Source of the DNA: Paraburkholderia tagetis
GTDB lineage: Bacteria; Pseudomonadota; Gammaproteobacteria; Burkholderiales; Burkholderiaceae
Assembly (NCBI RefSeq): GCF_022213065.1
Contig: NZ_JAKLJA010000028.1
Span: 43,009-107,008 of the forward strand
Length of the DNA stretch: 64,000 nucleotides
Reading direction: 5' to 3'
Below the pieces are notes generated by a model, which saw nothing but the letters and a program-made list of their open reading frames with translations, searched no databases and had not been told where the DNA came from. Positions within the stretch are counted from its first letter, which is position 1. Each line of letters starts with the position of its first letter. The position numbers and the translations under genes were made by a program. Of the stretch, positions 43,535-52,500 are shown one piece after another.

Positions 43535-44818
43535 ATGAAATCGAACACATGGGACTCGGCCTACGAGTGGAAGGCCGTGACATTGCTGGCGCTGGGCTTC
43601 GGCCTCGTGGGCCTCGACCGCTGGCTGATCGCGCCGCTCTTTCCATCCATCATGAAGGACCTGAACCTGAACGCGCAGGATGTGGGCAACTGCATCGGCA
43701 TACTCGGCCTTTCGTGGGGCGTGTTCGCGGCGGTCATGGGCGGCATGTCCGACAAGGTGGGCCGGCGCAAGGTGCTGATTCCGGCGATCATCGCGTTCTC
43801 GCTGCTCTCGGGCTTTTCCGGCCTCGCAGGCAGCTTCGTGAGCCTGCTGGCCGTGCGCGCGCTGATGGGCGTGGCCGAAGGCTCGTTCTGCCCGACGAGC
43901 TTCGCGGCCACGGCCGATGCCTCGCACCCCAAGCGCCGCGGCTTCAATCTCGGGCTTCAGCAAAGCGGCTTCGCGTTGTTCGGGCTTGCGCTTTCGCCGA
44001 TCATCGCCACGCAACTGCTTGGCGTGATGAGCTGGCGCTGGGTATTCGCGCTTGTCTCGGTGCCGGGCCTGATTCTCGGCCTGCTGATGTATCGCCTGAT
44101 TCGCGAGCCGCAGGATGCGGGCGCGCCCGCCGCCGACGCATCCGCTGCATCGGCCGCGCCGGTCGAGCGCGGCCATTGGCGCGACGTGCTTCGCAGCCGC
44201 AACATTCCGGTGGCGATGGTGGCGCTCTTTTGCGCGATGACGGGTGTGTTCGTGCTCGGCGCCATGCTGCCGCTCTACCTCACGCAGTATCTCGCGCTCG
44301 ACATGCAGCACATGGGCATGGTGGCCTCCGCCATCGGCTTCGGCGGTTTCGTCGGACAGTTTGGCTTGCCGGGGCTTTCCGATCTGCTGGGCCGGCGCGT
44401 GGCAAGCGTCATCGGCTTCGTGGGCACCGCTGCCATGCTGATCGTGTTTCGCGGTCTCGGCGCACAGCCGCTGGAACTGTTCGCGGTGCTGTTCGCGGCA
44501 TCGTTCTTCACGCTGGGGCTCGTTTCGCTGCTCTCGGGACCGGTCGCCACCGAGGCCGCGCCGGCCGGCATGGTCTCGACTTCCATCGGCCTCGTGGTGG
44601 GCGCGGGAGAAATCTTCGGCGGCGGCGTGGCGCCTGCGCTCGCGGGCTTCGTCGCCGCACACTTTGGTATCCAGAACATTTTGTGGCTGCCGATTGGCGC
44701 CGTCATGCTGGGCGTACTGGTGAGCCTCCTGCTCAAGGAAACCGCGCCGGCCAGCCTGCGCCGCCGCGAGGCGGTTGCCGCTGCCGCGCAAATTCCCGTT
44801 GCCGGGCGAGCGGAGTAG
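43535..44818 (+). CDS. MFS transporter
   Basis: A 427-residue carrier with about 12 membrane segments and the MFS loop GGMSDKVGRRKVLIP between segments 2 and 3; repeated as GLSDLLGRRVAS in the second half. MGVAEGSFCPTSFAATADAS and LGLQQSGFALFGLALSPII resemble aromatic-acid/organic-anion carriers. The central loop is Ala-rich. ATG at 43535 with AAGGAG 9 nt upstream; the earlier GTG at 43466 is rejected. Same strand as the LysR gene and ring-cleavage operon, so it may import an aromatic substrate. Confidence 0.83.
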   Translation: MKSNTWDSAYEWKAVTLLALGFGLVGLDRWLIAPLFPSIMKDLNLNAQDVGNCIGILGLSWGVFAAVMGGMSDKVGRRKVLIPAIIAFSLLSGFSGLAGSFVSLLAVRALMGVAEGSFCPTSFAATADASHPKRRGFNLGLQQSGFALFGLALSPIIATQLLGVMSWRWVFALVSVPGLILGLLMYRLIREPQDAGAPAADASAASAAPVERGHWRDVLRSRNIPVAMVALFCAMTGVFVLGAMLPLYLTQYLALDMQHMGMVASAIGFGGFVGQFGLPGLSDLLGRRVASVIGFVGTAAMLIVFRGLGAQPLELFAVLFAASFFTLGLVSLLSGPVATEAAPAGMVSTSIGLVVGAGEIFGGGVAPALAGFVAAHFGIQNILWLPIGAVMLGVLVSLLLKETAPASLRRREAVAAAAQIPVAGRAE

Positions 44819-44828
44819 TATCCGCGCA

Positions 44829-44861
44829 GTACCTGAGCGGTACCTGAGCAGTACCAGCGCA
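44829..44861. repeat. 11-nt tandem repeat between MFS and LysR genes
   Basis: Units GTACCTGAGCG, GTACCTGAGCA and GTACCAGCGCA follow the MFS stop by 10 nt. They lie ~120 nt before the LysR start, in the same relative place as the repeat after the histidine kinase gene. Confidence 0.8.
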
Positions 44862-44979
44862 GTGCCGGCGGGCCATCCACGTTCCCCTCTCTTGCCACGC
44901 CGCCCGTGCCGCGGCGGCGTGGCGCAACAGAATCGGGCCCTATACTTGGACGGCCCGAACCCATAAAGAAGAGAGGAGC

Positions 44980-45909
44980 ATGGACCGATTTCTGAGTATC
45001 GAAGCCTTTGTGCGCGTGGCGGAGACCAGCAGCTTTGCGGAAGCGTCGCGGCAGCTCGGCGTGACCAGTTCGGTTGTCACGAACCGTATCCAGCAGCTCG
45101 AAAAATTCGTCAACGCGCCGCTCTTTCATCGCAGCACGCGGCATGTGCGCCTCTCCGAAGTCGGCGAGGCGTTTTATCGCGAATGCGCGGAGGTCGTGGG
45201 GCGCGTCAACGAGCTGACCGACCAGATGCGCGAACTGCGCGCGACGCCCACGGGGCGGCTGCGCATCCAGATATTGCCGGGCTTCGCGCTAGGCCATTTC
45301 GGCGCGCCGCTTGCCGAGTTCAACCGGCGCTATCCGGGCATCCAGCTCGATGTGATCGTCAACGACCGCGTGGTCGATCCGATCGAAGAAGGCTTCGACG
45401 TGGCATTCCAGATTTTTCCGCCGATTTCCGAATCGCTGATCGAACGGCGGCTCTTTTCGGTGCGGCGGCTCTTTTGCGCGACGCCCGCTTATGTGGCGGA
45501 GCATGGCGCGCCGCAACATCCGCGTGAATTGCTGCAGCACACCACGGCGCTTTATTCGGGTTATCCCTCGCGCAATCGCTGGACGATGACGCGCGGCGAC
45601 GAAGTCGTGGACCTGGAACTGCCCGGCATGATCCGCTCGAATTCGGTGCATTTGCTGCGCGATTACGCGCTCACGGGCGGCGGCGTGGTGTGCCTGCCCA
45701 CGCTTGTGGCGAGCGCGGCGCTGCTTGAGGGATCGCTTGTGCCGATCCTTACTGATTACCATCTTTCTTCGTTGAGCTTTGCGGCCGTTTATCCGTCCAC
45801 GCAGCGCCAGGCGCTGAAGGTGAAGGCGCTGGTGGAATTTCTGGCTGAGTATCTGGGACCCGAACCCGCGTGGGATGTGCCGTTGATCGAGCGCGGTTGG
45901 GTGCGATAG
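44980..45909 (+). CDS. LysR-family transcriptional regulator
   Basis: A 309-residue regulator. The HTH (~3-60) reads FLSIEAFVRVAETSSFAEAS then RQLGVTSSVVTNRIQQLEKF; the effector domain (~90-295) includes GRLRIQILPGFALGHFGAPL and a GGGVVCLPTLVA segment. It belongs to the group with Ser/Val-rich recognition helix typical of LTTR from Burkholderiales. It is upstream of the hydroquinone operon on the same strand, separated by copy D of the 562-bp element, and is a candidate regulator of that operon or the MFS gene. Confidence 0.87.
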   Translation: MDRFLSIEAFVRVAETSSFAEASRQLGVTSSVVTNRIQQLEKFVNAPLFHRSTRHVRLSEVGEAFYRECAEVVGRVNELTDQMRELRATPTGRLRIQILPGFALGHFGAPLAEFNRRYPGIQLDVIVNDRVVDPIEEGFDVAFQIFPPISESLIERRLFSVRRLFCATPAYVAEHGAPQHPRELLQHTTALYSGYPSRNRWTMTRGDEVVDLELPGMIRSNSVHLLRDYALTGGGVVCLPTLVASAALLEGSLVPILTDYHLSSLSFAAVYPSTQRQALKVKALVEFLAEYLGPEPAWDVPLIERGWVR

Positions 45910-45926
45910 GGTTTTTGCTTTTTTTT

Positions 45927-46488
45927 CGCGTTTCCTTGTATTCGTGTCGGTCTATTAGCGTTGCCCCTGTGCGGGGCGGCACCTACTTTTCTTTGCAGCG
46001 GCAAAGAAAAGTAGGCAAAAGAAAGCCGCTCAAACCGCCAGTGTGACGCCGTCCACCACTTGCCTGTGATCGGAGCGGTTCCGGAGCGTCTGCCACCACG
46101 CGCCGTACAACAGAGTGACTAAGGACTCATCCCTCCGGCGGCGCTGCGCGCGCCGTGGGGCATAACCCCAAACCATCGGAATGCATGTGACTCGATGCAG
46201 TGCATGCGTATTCGAGTGCAAGTGCAGTAGGTGTGGTTTCCCCTGCATACCCGACCGCTGCGCGCGTAGCGAGCAGCGGGATGTGCGGGCCCTTTGTCAC
46301 TATGTTTGAAGGTGCGAGGTGACGGATGCCCCGGAACCACTTCGATTAACGGCAAGAGGTGGACGGCGTCACACTGGCGGTTTGAGCCGCTTTCTTTTGC
46401 CTACTTTTCTTTGCGGCTGCAAAGAAAAGTAGGTGCCGCCCCGCACAGGGGCAACGCTAATAGACCGACACGAAAACAAGGAAACGCG
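45927..46488. repeat. 562-bp inverted-arm intergenic element, copy D
   Basis: Full-length copy 17 nt after the LysR stop and 157 nt before the hydroquinone dioxygenase gene; unlike copies A-C, the gene on its right also runs plus, so the element lies between two co-directional genes. Cassettes are at 46048-46072 and 46343-46367. The centre is close to that of copy A. If the element terminates transcription, it insulates the ring-cleavage operon from the LysR gene. Confidence 0.9.
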
Positions 46489-46645
46489 AGGAAAAGCGAA
46501 GGACCGCGAAGGCACAGCGAACGCCCCACCCGATTATTTGCAAACCGCGAATACCGTAGTCGCCCGCCCACTGGTTGTTGTCTGCGCGCAGCGCACCTAA
46601 AGTAAAACGCAACACACCTTCCAAAACAGGAAACAGGAGACAGCC

Positions 46646-47140
46646 ATGCCCGATACCTCATTCCACACCGTTTTCGGCTCGCTCGATCACTACCGCAAAG
46701 GCGAGATCGAGATCACGAGCGGCGACGCCCGCCACTATGTTTTCTCGAACGTCTTCGAAGTCGCCGCACAGTCGGCGCCTTATGAAAAGGTCGTGGTCGG
46801 CAAGAACCTCGAATACGTGATGGAGGTGCTGCGCGCGGAGGGTCAGTCGCGCTGGTTCGCCTGCGCGCACGATGAGTTCGTGATCCTGATGGATGGCGAA
46901 GTGCGCATCGACTTCATCAAGCTCGATACGCCGCCCACGGGCACTACGGGCACCGTCGCCGCGGGCGAGGCGCCTGCGGGCCGCAAGATGGGCCACGTGG
47001 TGTTGCGCAACGGTCATCAGGCGCTGCTGCCCGCCGGCTGCGCCTATCGCTTCAGCGCACAGAAGACTGGCGTGGCGCTCGTGCAGACCATGGTCGGCGA
47101 GCTTTCGGTGCAGAAGTGGGCAGACATCTGCCTGCACTGA
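46646..47140 (+). CDS. hapC: Hydroquinone 1,2-dioxygenase small subunit
   Basis: A 164-residue protein matching the small (~18 kDa) subunit of two-component hydroquinone dioxygenase (HapC, PnpC1-type). It has SGDARHYVFSNVFEVAAQSA, KVVVGKNLEYVMEVLRAEG, an HDEFVILMDGEVRIDFIKL strand and HQALLPAGCAYRF, a cupin-like fold without the iron site. A short TGTTGT linker is present. In the complex with HapD it opens hydroquinone to 4-hydroxymuconic semialdehyde. ATG at 46646 has AGGAGAC. First gene of the operon, 58 nt before hapD. Confidence 0.88.
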   Translation: MPDTSFHTVFGSLDHYRKGEIEITSGDARHYVFSNVFEVAAQSAPYEKVVVGKNLEYVMEVLRAEGQSRWFACAHDEFVILMDGEVRIDFIKLDTPPTGTTGTVAAGEAPAGRKMGHVVLRNGHQALLPAGCAYRFSAQKTGVALVQTMVGELSVQKWADICLH

Positions 47141-47198
47141 ACGCACAGCCCGAAAACGAACACCCCGGAACTGAATACCCGAATACAGGAGACACCAA

Positions 47199-48218
47199 AT
47201 GGCCAGCCTCGAATCCCACGACCACTCCGTAAGTTTCGCCGCCGACACCGTGTGCGCGAGCGAGCCCGACGCCGTGACCGGCTATTGCCGCTTCAAGCTC
47301 GGCGCCTTTGAATTCACGCGCGACGAATATTTCGTCAAGGTGCTGTGGCCCGCGAAAGGTCAGATCCGCACGCACGCCATTCCCGCCGATGCCTTCCTGC
47401 GCGCGATGATGCGCGACGTCGCCTGGGGCTTCTTCTACGGCTGGGTGAATTTCGACCACGTGTTCGGCACGCGCAACCACTATGGAAAGGTGGACGTCTA
47501 TGCGGGTTCGTTCAACGGCATCATGAAGGACGCCGGCGTGGACTATATCGAGACCTTCGACGCGCCCACCATCATGGCGACCTTCAAGGCGATCCTGCAC
47601 GACTGGACCAACGAAGGCTTCGATCCGTTCGCCGCGCCCGAGGAAACCGGCACCGCGTTTGGCCGCAAGCACGGCGAGAACGGCGCCGCCATCGAGCGCA
47701 CGCGCATCGCCACGCGCCGCATGCCGGGGCTCGAAGGCGACTCGCCGCTGCGCGACGACCTGCCCGTGAACCGTGCCTTCGCTGACGTGTCCCAGGACGA
47801 TCCCGAGGTGCATGTCGAGCCCGGCTTCGAAGGCGAGCTGCATGCGTTCAACCTCTTCAAGTACCTCTCGCGTTCGGACGTCACGTGGAATCCCTCGGTG
47901 ACTTCGGTGTGCGGACAGAGCCTGTTCTGCCCGACCACGGAGGAATACATCCTGCCGGTTTTCCACGGCAACGATCGCGTCGAATGGTTCCTGCAACTTT
48001 CGGACGAAATCGTCTGGGATATCGGCGACAAGAACACGGGCGCGCCGCGCGCACGCATCACGATGCGCGCCGGCGACATCTGCGCCATGCCCGCCGATAT
48101 TCGCCACCAGGGCTACTCGACCAAGCGATCGATGCTGCTCGTCTGGGAGAACGCGACGGCCGATTTGCCCAAGCGTTACGAGCGCGGCGATCTCAAGCCG
48201 TATCCGGTCGAGTTCTAA
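47199..48218 (+). CDS. hapD: Hydroquinone 1,2-dioxygenase large (catalytic) subunit
   Basis: A 339-residue protein matching the ~38 kDa large subunit of Fe(II) hydroquinone dioxygenase. His256, Asn258 and Glu262 in VFHGNDRVEWFL and His303 in DIRHQGY stand exactly where the iron ligands of the structurally studied PnpCD-type enzyme are reported (recalled knowledge). ATG at 47199 has AGGAGAC upstream. With HapC it cleaves hydroquinone; the aldehyde product goes to the dehydrogenase encoded next. 58-nt and 51-nt gaps separate it from its neighbours. Confidence 0.9.
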   Translation: MASLESHDHSVSFAADTVCASEPDAVTGYCRFKLGAFEFTRDEYFVKVLWPAKGQIRTHAIPADAFLRAMMRDVAWGFFYGWVNFDHVFGTRNHYGKVDVYAGSFNGIMKDAGVDYIETFDAPTIMATFKAILHDWTNEGFDPFAAPEETGTAFGRKHGENGAAIERTRIATRRMPGLEGDSPLRDDLPVNRAFADVSQDDPEVHVEPGFEGELHAFNLFKYLSRSDVTWNPSVTSVCGQSLFCPTTEEYILPVFHGNDRVEWFLQLSDEIVWDIGDKNTGAPRARITMRAGDICAMPADIRHQGYSTKRSMLLVWENATADLPKRYERGDLKPYPVEF

Positions 48219-48269
48219 ACGAGTGTTGCAGCTAGTCAGCATGCCTGAGCATCAAACGAGGATTTAATC

Positions 48270-49736
48270 ATGCAAACGCAATTGTTCATCGACGGCCGTT
48301 TCGTTGACGCCGTCGAAGGCGGCACCATCGACGTGCTCAATCCGCACGACGGCTCGCTGATCACGAAGATCGCCGCAGCCACCGCCGCCGATGTCGATCT
48401 GGCCGTGGCCGCCGCCACGCGCGCGTTCCCGCAATGGTCGGCGATGCCCGCCGCCGAGCGCGGCCGCCTGCTGCTGCGTCTGGCCGACGCCATCGAAGCG
48501 AACGGCGAAGAGCTGGCGCAACTCGAATCGCTCGACACGGGGCACCCGATTCGCGACTCGCGCGCGCTCGACGTGCCGCGCACGGCGGGGTGTTTTCGCT
48601 ACTTCGGCGGCATGGCCGACAAGCTGCAAGGCTCGGTGATTCCCGTCGAAACGGGCTTTCTCAACTACGTGCAGCGCGCACCCATTGGCGTGGTCGGGCA
48701 GATCGTGCCGTGGAATTTTCCGCTCATGTTCACGAGCTGGAAGATGGGCCCGGCACTCGCGGCCGGCAACACGGTCGTGCTGAAGCCATCGGAAATCACG
48801 CCGCTCTCCACGCTGCGCATTGTCGAGCTGATGGCGGAAGTGGGCTTTCCGGCGGGCGTGGTCAACATCGTGACGGGCTATGGCCACACGGCGGGGCAAC
48901 GGCTCGCGGAGCATCCCGGCGTGGGCAAGATCGCCTTCACGGGATCGACGGCAACGGGGCGGCGCATCGTCGAGGCCTCGCAGGGCAACTTGAAGCGCGT
49001 GCAGCTCGAACTGGGCGGCAAGGGTGCGAATATCGTATTCGACGACGCCAATCTCGACGCCGCGATCAACGGTGCAGCCTGGGCGATCTTCCACAATCAG
49101 GGGCAGGCCTGCATCGCGGGCTCGCGTCTCGTGCTGCACGAGCGTATTGCCGATCAGTTTCTCGAACGCTTCGTCGACCTTGCGGCGTCGATTCGTGTTG
49201 GTAATCCTTTGGATCCCGAAACAGAGATGGGGCCGCTCACGTCGCTGCAACATCTGGAGCGTGTGAAGGCTTATGTGGAGCTGGCGCGCGATCAGGGCGG
49301 GCGCGTGCTCGCGGGCGGCAGCGCACCGCAGGACCCGGCGCTCGCCAACGGCTACTACGTGCGCCCCACGGTGATCGAGGCGAAGACGCCGAACGATCGC
49401 ATCGCTCAGGAAGAAGTATTCGGCCCGTTCGTGACCGTGCTGCGCTTCAAGTCCGACGAAGAGGCGCTCGCCATTGCCAACGGCACCGACTACGGTCTCG
49501 GCAGCGGGCTCTGGACGCGCGATCTTTCGCGTGCGCACAGCATCGCGGGCAAGATTAACGCGGGCATGTGCTGGATCAACTGCTATAAGCGCGTGAACCC
49601 GGGCAGCCCGTTCGGCGGCGTTGGTCAGTCCGGCTACGGGCGCGAGATGGGCTTCGAGGCGATGCACGACTACACGGAGGCCCGCTCGGTGTGGGTCAAC
49701 GTGGACGCCCAGGTGCCGCCGCACTTCAAGCGCTGA
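48270..49736 (+). CDS. 4-Hydroxymuconic semialdehyde dehydrogenase (ALDH superfamily)
   Basis: A 488-residue aldehyde dehydrogenase. NAD-binding GQIVPWNFPLMFTSWKMGPA and FTGSTATGRRI, catalytic Glu in LELGGKGANIVFDDANLDA, catalytic Cys in NQGQACIAGSRLV, and EEVFGPFVTVLRF. The family is broad, but its place between hydroquinone dioxygenase and maleylacetate reductase identifies the substrate as 4-hydroxymuconic semialdehyde, oxidised to maleylacetate. Start at 48270 after GAGGATTTAATC. Eight nt before the reductase gene. Confidence 0.87.
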   Translation: MQTQLFIDGRFVDAVEGGTIDVLNPHDGSLITKIAAATAADVDLAVAAATRAFPQWSAMPAAERGRLLLRLADAIEANGEELAQLESLDTGHPIRDSRALDVPRTAGCFRYFGGMADKLQGSVIPVETGFLNYVQRAPIGVVGQIVPWNFPLMFTSWKMGPALAAGNTVVLKPSEITPLSTLRIVELMAEVGFPAGVVNIVTGYGHTAGQRLAEHPGVGKIAFTGSTATGRRIVEASQGNLKRVQLELGGKGANIVFDDANLDAAINGAAWAIFHNQGQACIAGSRLVLHERIADQFLERFVDLAASIRVGNPLDPETEMGPLTSLQHLERVKAYVELARDQGGRVLAGGSAPQDPALANGYYVRPTVIEAKTPNDRIAQEEVFGPFVTVLRFKSDEEALAIANGTDYGLGSGLWTRDLSRAHSIAGKINAGMCWINCYKRVNPGSPFGGVGQSGYGREMGFEAMHDYTEARSVWVNVDAQVPPHFKR

Positions 49737-49743
49737 GGCCGCC

Positions 49744-50811
49744 ATGGATCGCTTCGTCTATCAGGGCTTGCCGTCGCGCGTGGTGTTCGGCTGGGGCAAC
49801 CTCGCGCGGCTGCCCGAGGAAGTGGACCGGCTCGGTGCGCGCCGCGCGCTGATTCTCTCGACGCCCGAGCAGCGTCCGCTCGCCGAGGAAGTCGCGCGTC
49901 TGCTGGGTGAACGCGCGGCGGGCATTCACGCCGAGGCGGTCATGCACGTGCCCGTGGAGGTCGCGCGGGCCGCGTGCGAAAAGGCGGCGGCGCTCGACGC
50001 GCAATGCTGCGTGGCCGTGGGCGGCGGCTCGACCATTGGCCTTGGCAAGGCCATTGCGCTCGAATCGTCGCTGCCGATCGTCGCGGTGCCCACCACCTAT
50101 GCGGGCTCGGAGATGACACCGATCTACGGCCTCACCGAAGGGCGCCTGAAGAAGACCGGGCGCGATTCGCGGGTGCTGCCGCGCACGGTGATCTACGACC
50201 CGTCGCTGACCGTGTCGCTGCCCGCGGGCATTTCGGCGGCCTCGGGCGTCAACGCGATGGCGCACGCGGTGGAAGCGCTCTACGCGGAAGACGCCAACCC
50301 CGTGATCAGCCTGATGGCCGAAGAATCGATTCGCGCATTGGGCGAGGCGTTGCCGGCCGTCGTGCAGCGTCCCGACGACGTGGCGATGCGCAGCCGCGCG
50401 CTCTATGGCGCGTGGCTCGCGGGCAGTTGCCTGGGCGCGGTGGGCATGGCGCTGCATCACAAGCTTTGCCACACGCTGGGCGGCACGTTCAACCTGCCGC
50501 ATGCACAAACGCACGCGATCATGCTGCCGCATACGGCGCACTACAACCACGCCGCCGCGCCGCAGGCGCTCGAACGCGTGGCGCGCGCGCTGGGTGCGGA
50601 ACAGGCGGCGCAGGCGGGGCCACGGTTGTATGCTTTGAACGCGTCGCTGGGCATTGCGATGGCGCTCAAGGACATCGGCATGCCCGAAACGGGCCTCGAC
50701 GAAGCGGCCGATCTCGCGTGCACGAATGCGTACCCCAATCCGCGAGCGCTGGAGCGCGAGGCAATCCGCGCGTTGCTGCAGCGCGCGTGGGAAGGCGCGG
50801 AGCCTCAATAG
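49744..50811 (+). CDS. Maleylacetate reductase
   Basis: A 355-residue iron-type alcohol dehydrogenase-fold enzyme that reduces maleylacetate to 3-oxoadipate with NAD(P)H. It has the MAR opening FVYQGLPSRVVFGWGNLARL, the NAD motif VAVGGGSTIGLGKAIAL, PTTYAGSEMTPIYGLTEG, and GMALHHKLCHTLGGTFNLPH then AQTHAIMLPH. These are specific to maleylacetate reductases. ATG at 49744; the in-frame start at 49621 lies inside the dehydrogenase gene. It receives product from both ring-cleavage routes of this operon. Confidence 0.92.
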   Translation: MDRFVYQGLPSRVVFGWGNLARLPEEVDRLGARRALILSTPEQRPLAEEVARLLGERAAGIHAEAVMHVPVEVARAACEKAAALDAQCCVAVGGGSTIGLGKAIALESSLPIVAVPTTYAGSEMTPIYGLTEGRLKKTGRDSRVLPRTVIYDPSLTVSLPAGISAASGVNAMAHAVEALYAEDANPVISLMAEESIRALGEALPAVVQRPDDVAMRSRALYGAWLAGSCLGAVGMALHHKLCHTLGGTFNLPHAQTHAIMLPHTAHYNHAAAPQALERVARALGAEQAAQAGPRLYALNASLGIAMALKDIGMPETGLDEAADLACTNAYPNPRALEREAIRALLQRAWEGAEPQ

Positions 50812-50869
50812 CCGGATCACGCCGTGTGAGCGGCGCACCAAGCCACAAAGCAAACGAAAGGAGACAGCC

Positions 50870-51766
50870 ATGGAGACAACCGTGGAGACAGCCACGTCGG
50901 CGCAAGGTACCGAGGCCGAGCGGGCCTTGACGGAACAGGTGGTGGCGCGCTTCGCGAACACGCCCGACGCGCGCCTGCGCACGCTGATGCAAAGCCTCGT
51001 GCAGCATCTGCACGCTTTCGTGCGTGAAGTGGAACTGACCGAGGCGGAGTGGTTCGCGGCCATCCGCTTTCTCACCGAGACGGGCCAGATGTGCGACGGT
51101 GTCGTGCGCCAGGAGTTCATCCTGCTGTCCGACACGCTGGGCGTGTCGATGCTGGTCGACGCGATCAACCACCGCTATGCAACGGGCGCGACCGACACGA
51201 CTGTGTTCGGTCCGTTCTATATCGAGGGCATGCCGGAACGCGCGTATGGCGAGAACATGGCGTTCACGCCGGGCACGCCCGCGCTCGTGCAGGGCCGCGT
51301 GCTGTCGACCAGCGGCGAGCCCGTGGCGAACGCGCTGCTCGACGTGTGGCAAACGGCGGACAACGGCATGTACTCGGGACAGGATACCGCGCAGCCGCAC
51401 GGCAACCTGCGCGGCCGTTATCGCACCGACGCCGAAGGCCGCTACGCGATCCGCACCATCGTGCCCGTGTGCTATCCGATTCCCACCGATGGCCCGGTGG
51501 GCCGCATGCTCCAGGCGACGGGGCGGCATCCGTGGCGGCCCGCGCATCTGCACTTCATGATCACGGCGCCCGGTCACAGCACGCTCGTGACGCACCTGTT
51601 CAACCAGAACGATCAGTATCTGGACTCGGACGCCGTATTCGGCGTGAAGCCGTCGTTGCAGGTGGACTATTGCGAGCGCGCGGCGGGCGATGCGAACGCA
51701 CAGCGATTCGGCTTCGAGGGCGGCTATCGCGAGGCCAGCTACGACTTCGTGCTGGAGCGCGCATGA
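50870..51766 (+). CDS. Hydroxyquinol 1,2-dioxygenase (intradiol)
   Basis: A 298-residue Fe(III) intradiol dioxygenase. The N-terminal linker domain (~20-105) has RLRTLMQSLVQHLHAFVREV and FLTETGQMCDGVVRQEFILL SDTLG; the catalytic domain has TTVFGPFYIEGMP, LDVWQTADNGMY, iron ligands Tyr in RGRYRTDAEGRY and CYPIPTDGPVG and two His in RPAHLHFMI. Sequence and context point to hydroxyquinol (1,2,4-benzenetriol), cleaved to maleylacetate, not catechol. ATG at 50870 after AAAGGAGAC. Overlaps the next gene as ATGA. Confidence 0.9.
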   Translation: METTVETATSAQGTEAERALTEQVVARFANTPDARLRTLMQSLVQHLHAFVREVELTEAEWFAAIRFLTETGQMCDGVVRQEFILLSDTLGVSMLVDAINHRYATGATDTTVFGPFYIEGMPERAYGENMAFTPGTPALVQGRVLSTSGEPVANALLDVWQTADNGMYSGQDTAQPHGNLRGRYRTDAEGRYAIRTIVPVCYPIPTDGPVGRMLQATGRHPWRPAHLHFMITAPGHSTLVTHLFNQNDQYLDSDAVFGVKPSLQVDYCERAAGDANAQRFGFEGGYREASYDFVLERA

Positions 51767-52083
51767 GACCGTCGACGCGCTACTACGCGGTGTTCGCCAC
51801 CGACAAGCCCGGCATGCGCGAAGTGCGCGAGCGCGTGCGGGCCGTGCATCGCAGCTATCTGCGCTCGGCCGCGCAGCACGGCGTGTTCGTGAGGCTTGGC
51901 GGCTCGACGCTTGCGCCGCAGTGCGATGCGCTCAACGGCACGCTGCTCGTGATCGAAGCCGAAGGCTACGACGACGTGATGCGCTTCGTGCGCGACGACC
52001 CCTATGCGCTGGCGGGCGTGTTCGAGCGGGTCGAGATCCGGCCGTGGGACTGGAATGTTGGCAATCCTGAGCAAAGGGTTTGA
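51763..52083 (+). CDS. YciI-like small protein of the ring-cleavage operon
   Basis: A 106-residue protein of the YciI/dimeric alpha-beta-barrel fold: YYAVFATDKPGMREVRERVR, HRSYLRSAAQHGVFVRLGGS, then a GTLLVIEAEGYDDVMRFVRD DPYA pattern. YciI-like proteins often accompany aromatic-degradation operons, perhaps as isomerase or dehalogenase-like helpers; the function is unknown. ATG overlaps the dioxygenase stop; ends 3 nt before the Rieske gene. Confidence 0.8.
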   Translation: MRPSTRYYAVFATDKPGMREVRERVRAVHRSYLRSAAQHGVFVRLGGSTLAPQCDALNGTLLVIEAEGYDDVMRFVRDDPYALAGVFERVEIRPWDWNVGNPEQRV

Positions 52084-52086
52084 GCG

Positions 52087-52422
52087 ATGAACGATCGATT
52101 CCTGTGCTGTGTCGACGCGGTGCCTGATGGTGGCGCATGTGTCGTCGACGGCTCGCCTGGCGACGGTGCGGTCGTTGTCGTGCGGCGCGGCGCATCGGTG
52201 TGGGCCTACGTCAATCGCTGCCCGCACTTCTCGGTGCGGCTCGATTTCGAACCGGGCGAGGTCTGTACGTATCGATCGACCGTGCTCATGTGCGCGCATC
52301 ACAGCGCGCTGTTCGCATTCGAGGACGGCCGCTGCATCGAGGGACCGTGCGAAGGCGCCGCGTTGACGCCCGTGCCGGTGCACGTCGTCGGGACCGATGT
52401 GTGGGCGGGCGCGGCGGGGTGA
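52087..52422 (+). CDS. Rieske-type [2Fe-2S] ferredoxin-like protein
   Basis: A 111-residue protein with one Rieske motif: Cys45-Pro-His47 in VNRCPHFSVRL and Cys-Ala-His-His in VLMCAHHSALFAFEDGRCIE, giving the two Cys and two His cluster ligands. It is a small electron carrier, possibly keeping the dioxygenase iron reduced or serving an oxygenase encoded elsewhere. It ends the operon, 3 nt after the YciI-like gene. A related small Fe-S protein accompanies hydroquinone clusters in other bacteria, as I recall. Confidence 0.85.
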   Translation: MNDRFLCCVDAVPDGGACVVDGSPGDGAVVVVRRGASVWAYVNRCPHFSVRLDFEPGEVCTYRSTVLMCAHHSALFAFEDGRCIEGPCEGAALTPVPVHVVGTDVWAGAAG

Positions 52423-52467
52423 TCGCGCGCTCGTCCAGCGATCTGGCGGGACGATATTTACACCGGT

Positions 52468-52494
52468 TAGTTTACTTCTCTCAAAAATAAACTA
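52468..52494. promoter_or_regulatory. Inverted repeat TAGTTTA-N13-TAAACTA upstream of the MBL-fold gene
   Basis: Perfect 7-bp arms at 52468-52474 and 52488-52494 in an AT-rich stretch, 33-59 nt upstream of the MBL-fold start. The size suits a TetR-type operator overlapping the promoter. Confidence 0.55.
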
Positions 52495-52500
52495 CACTGC

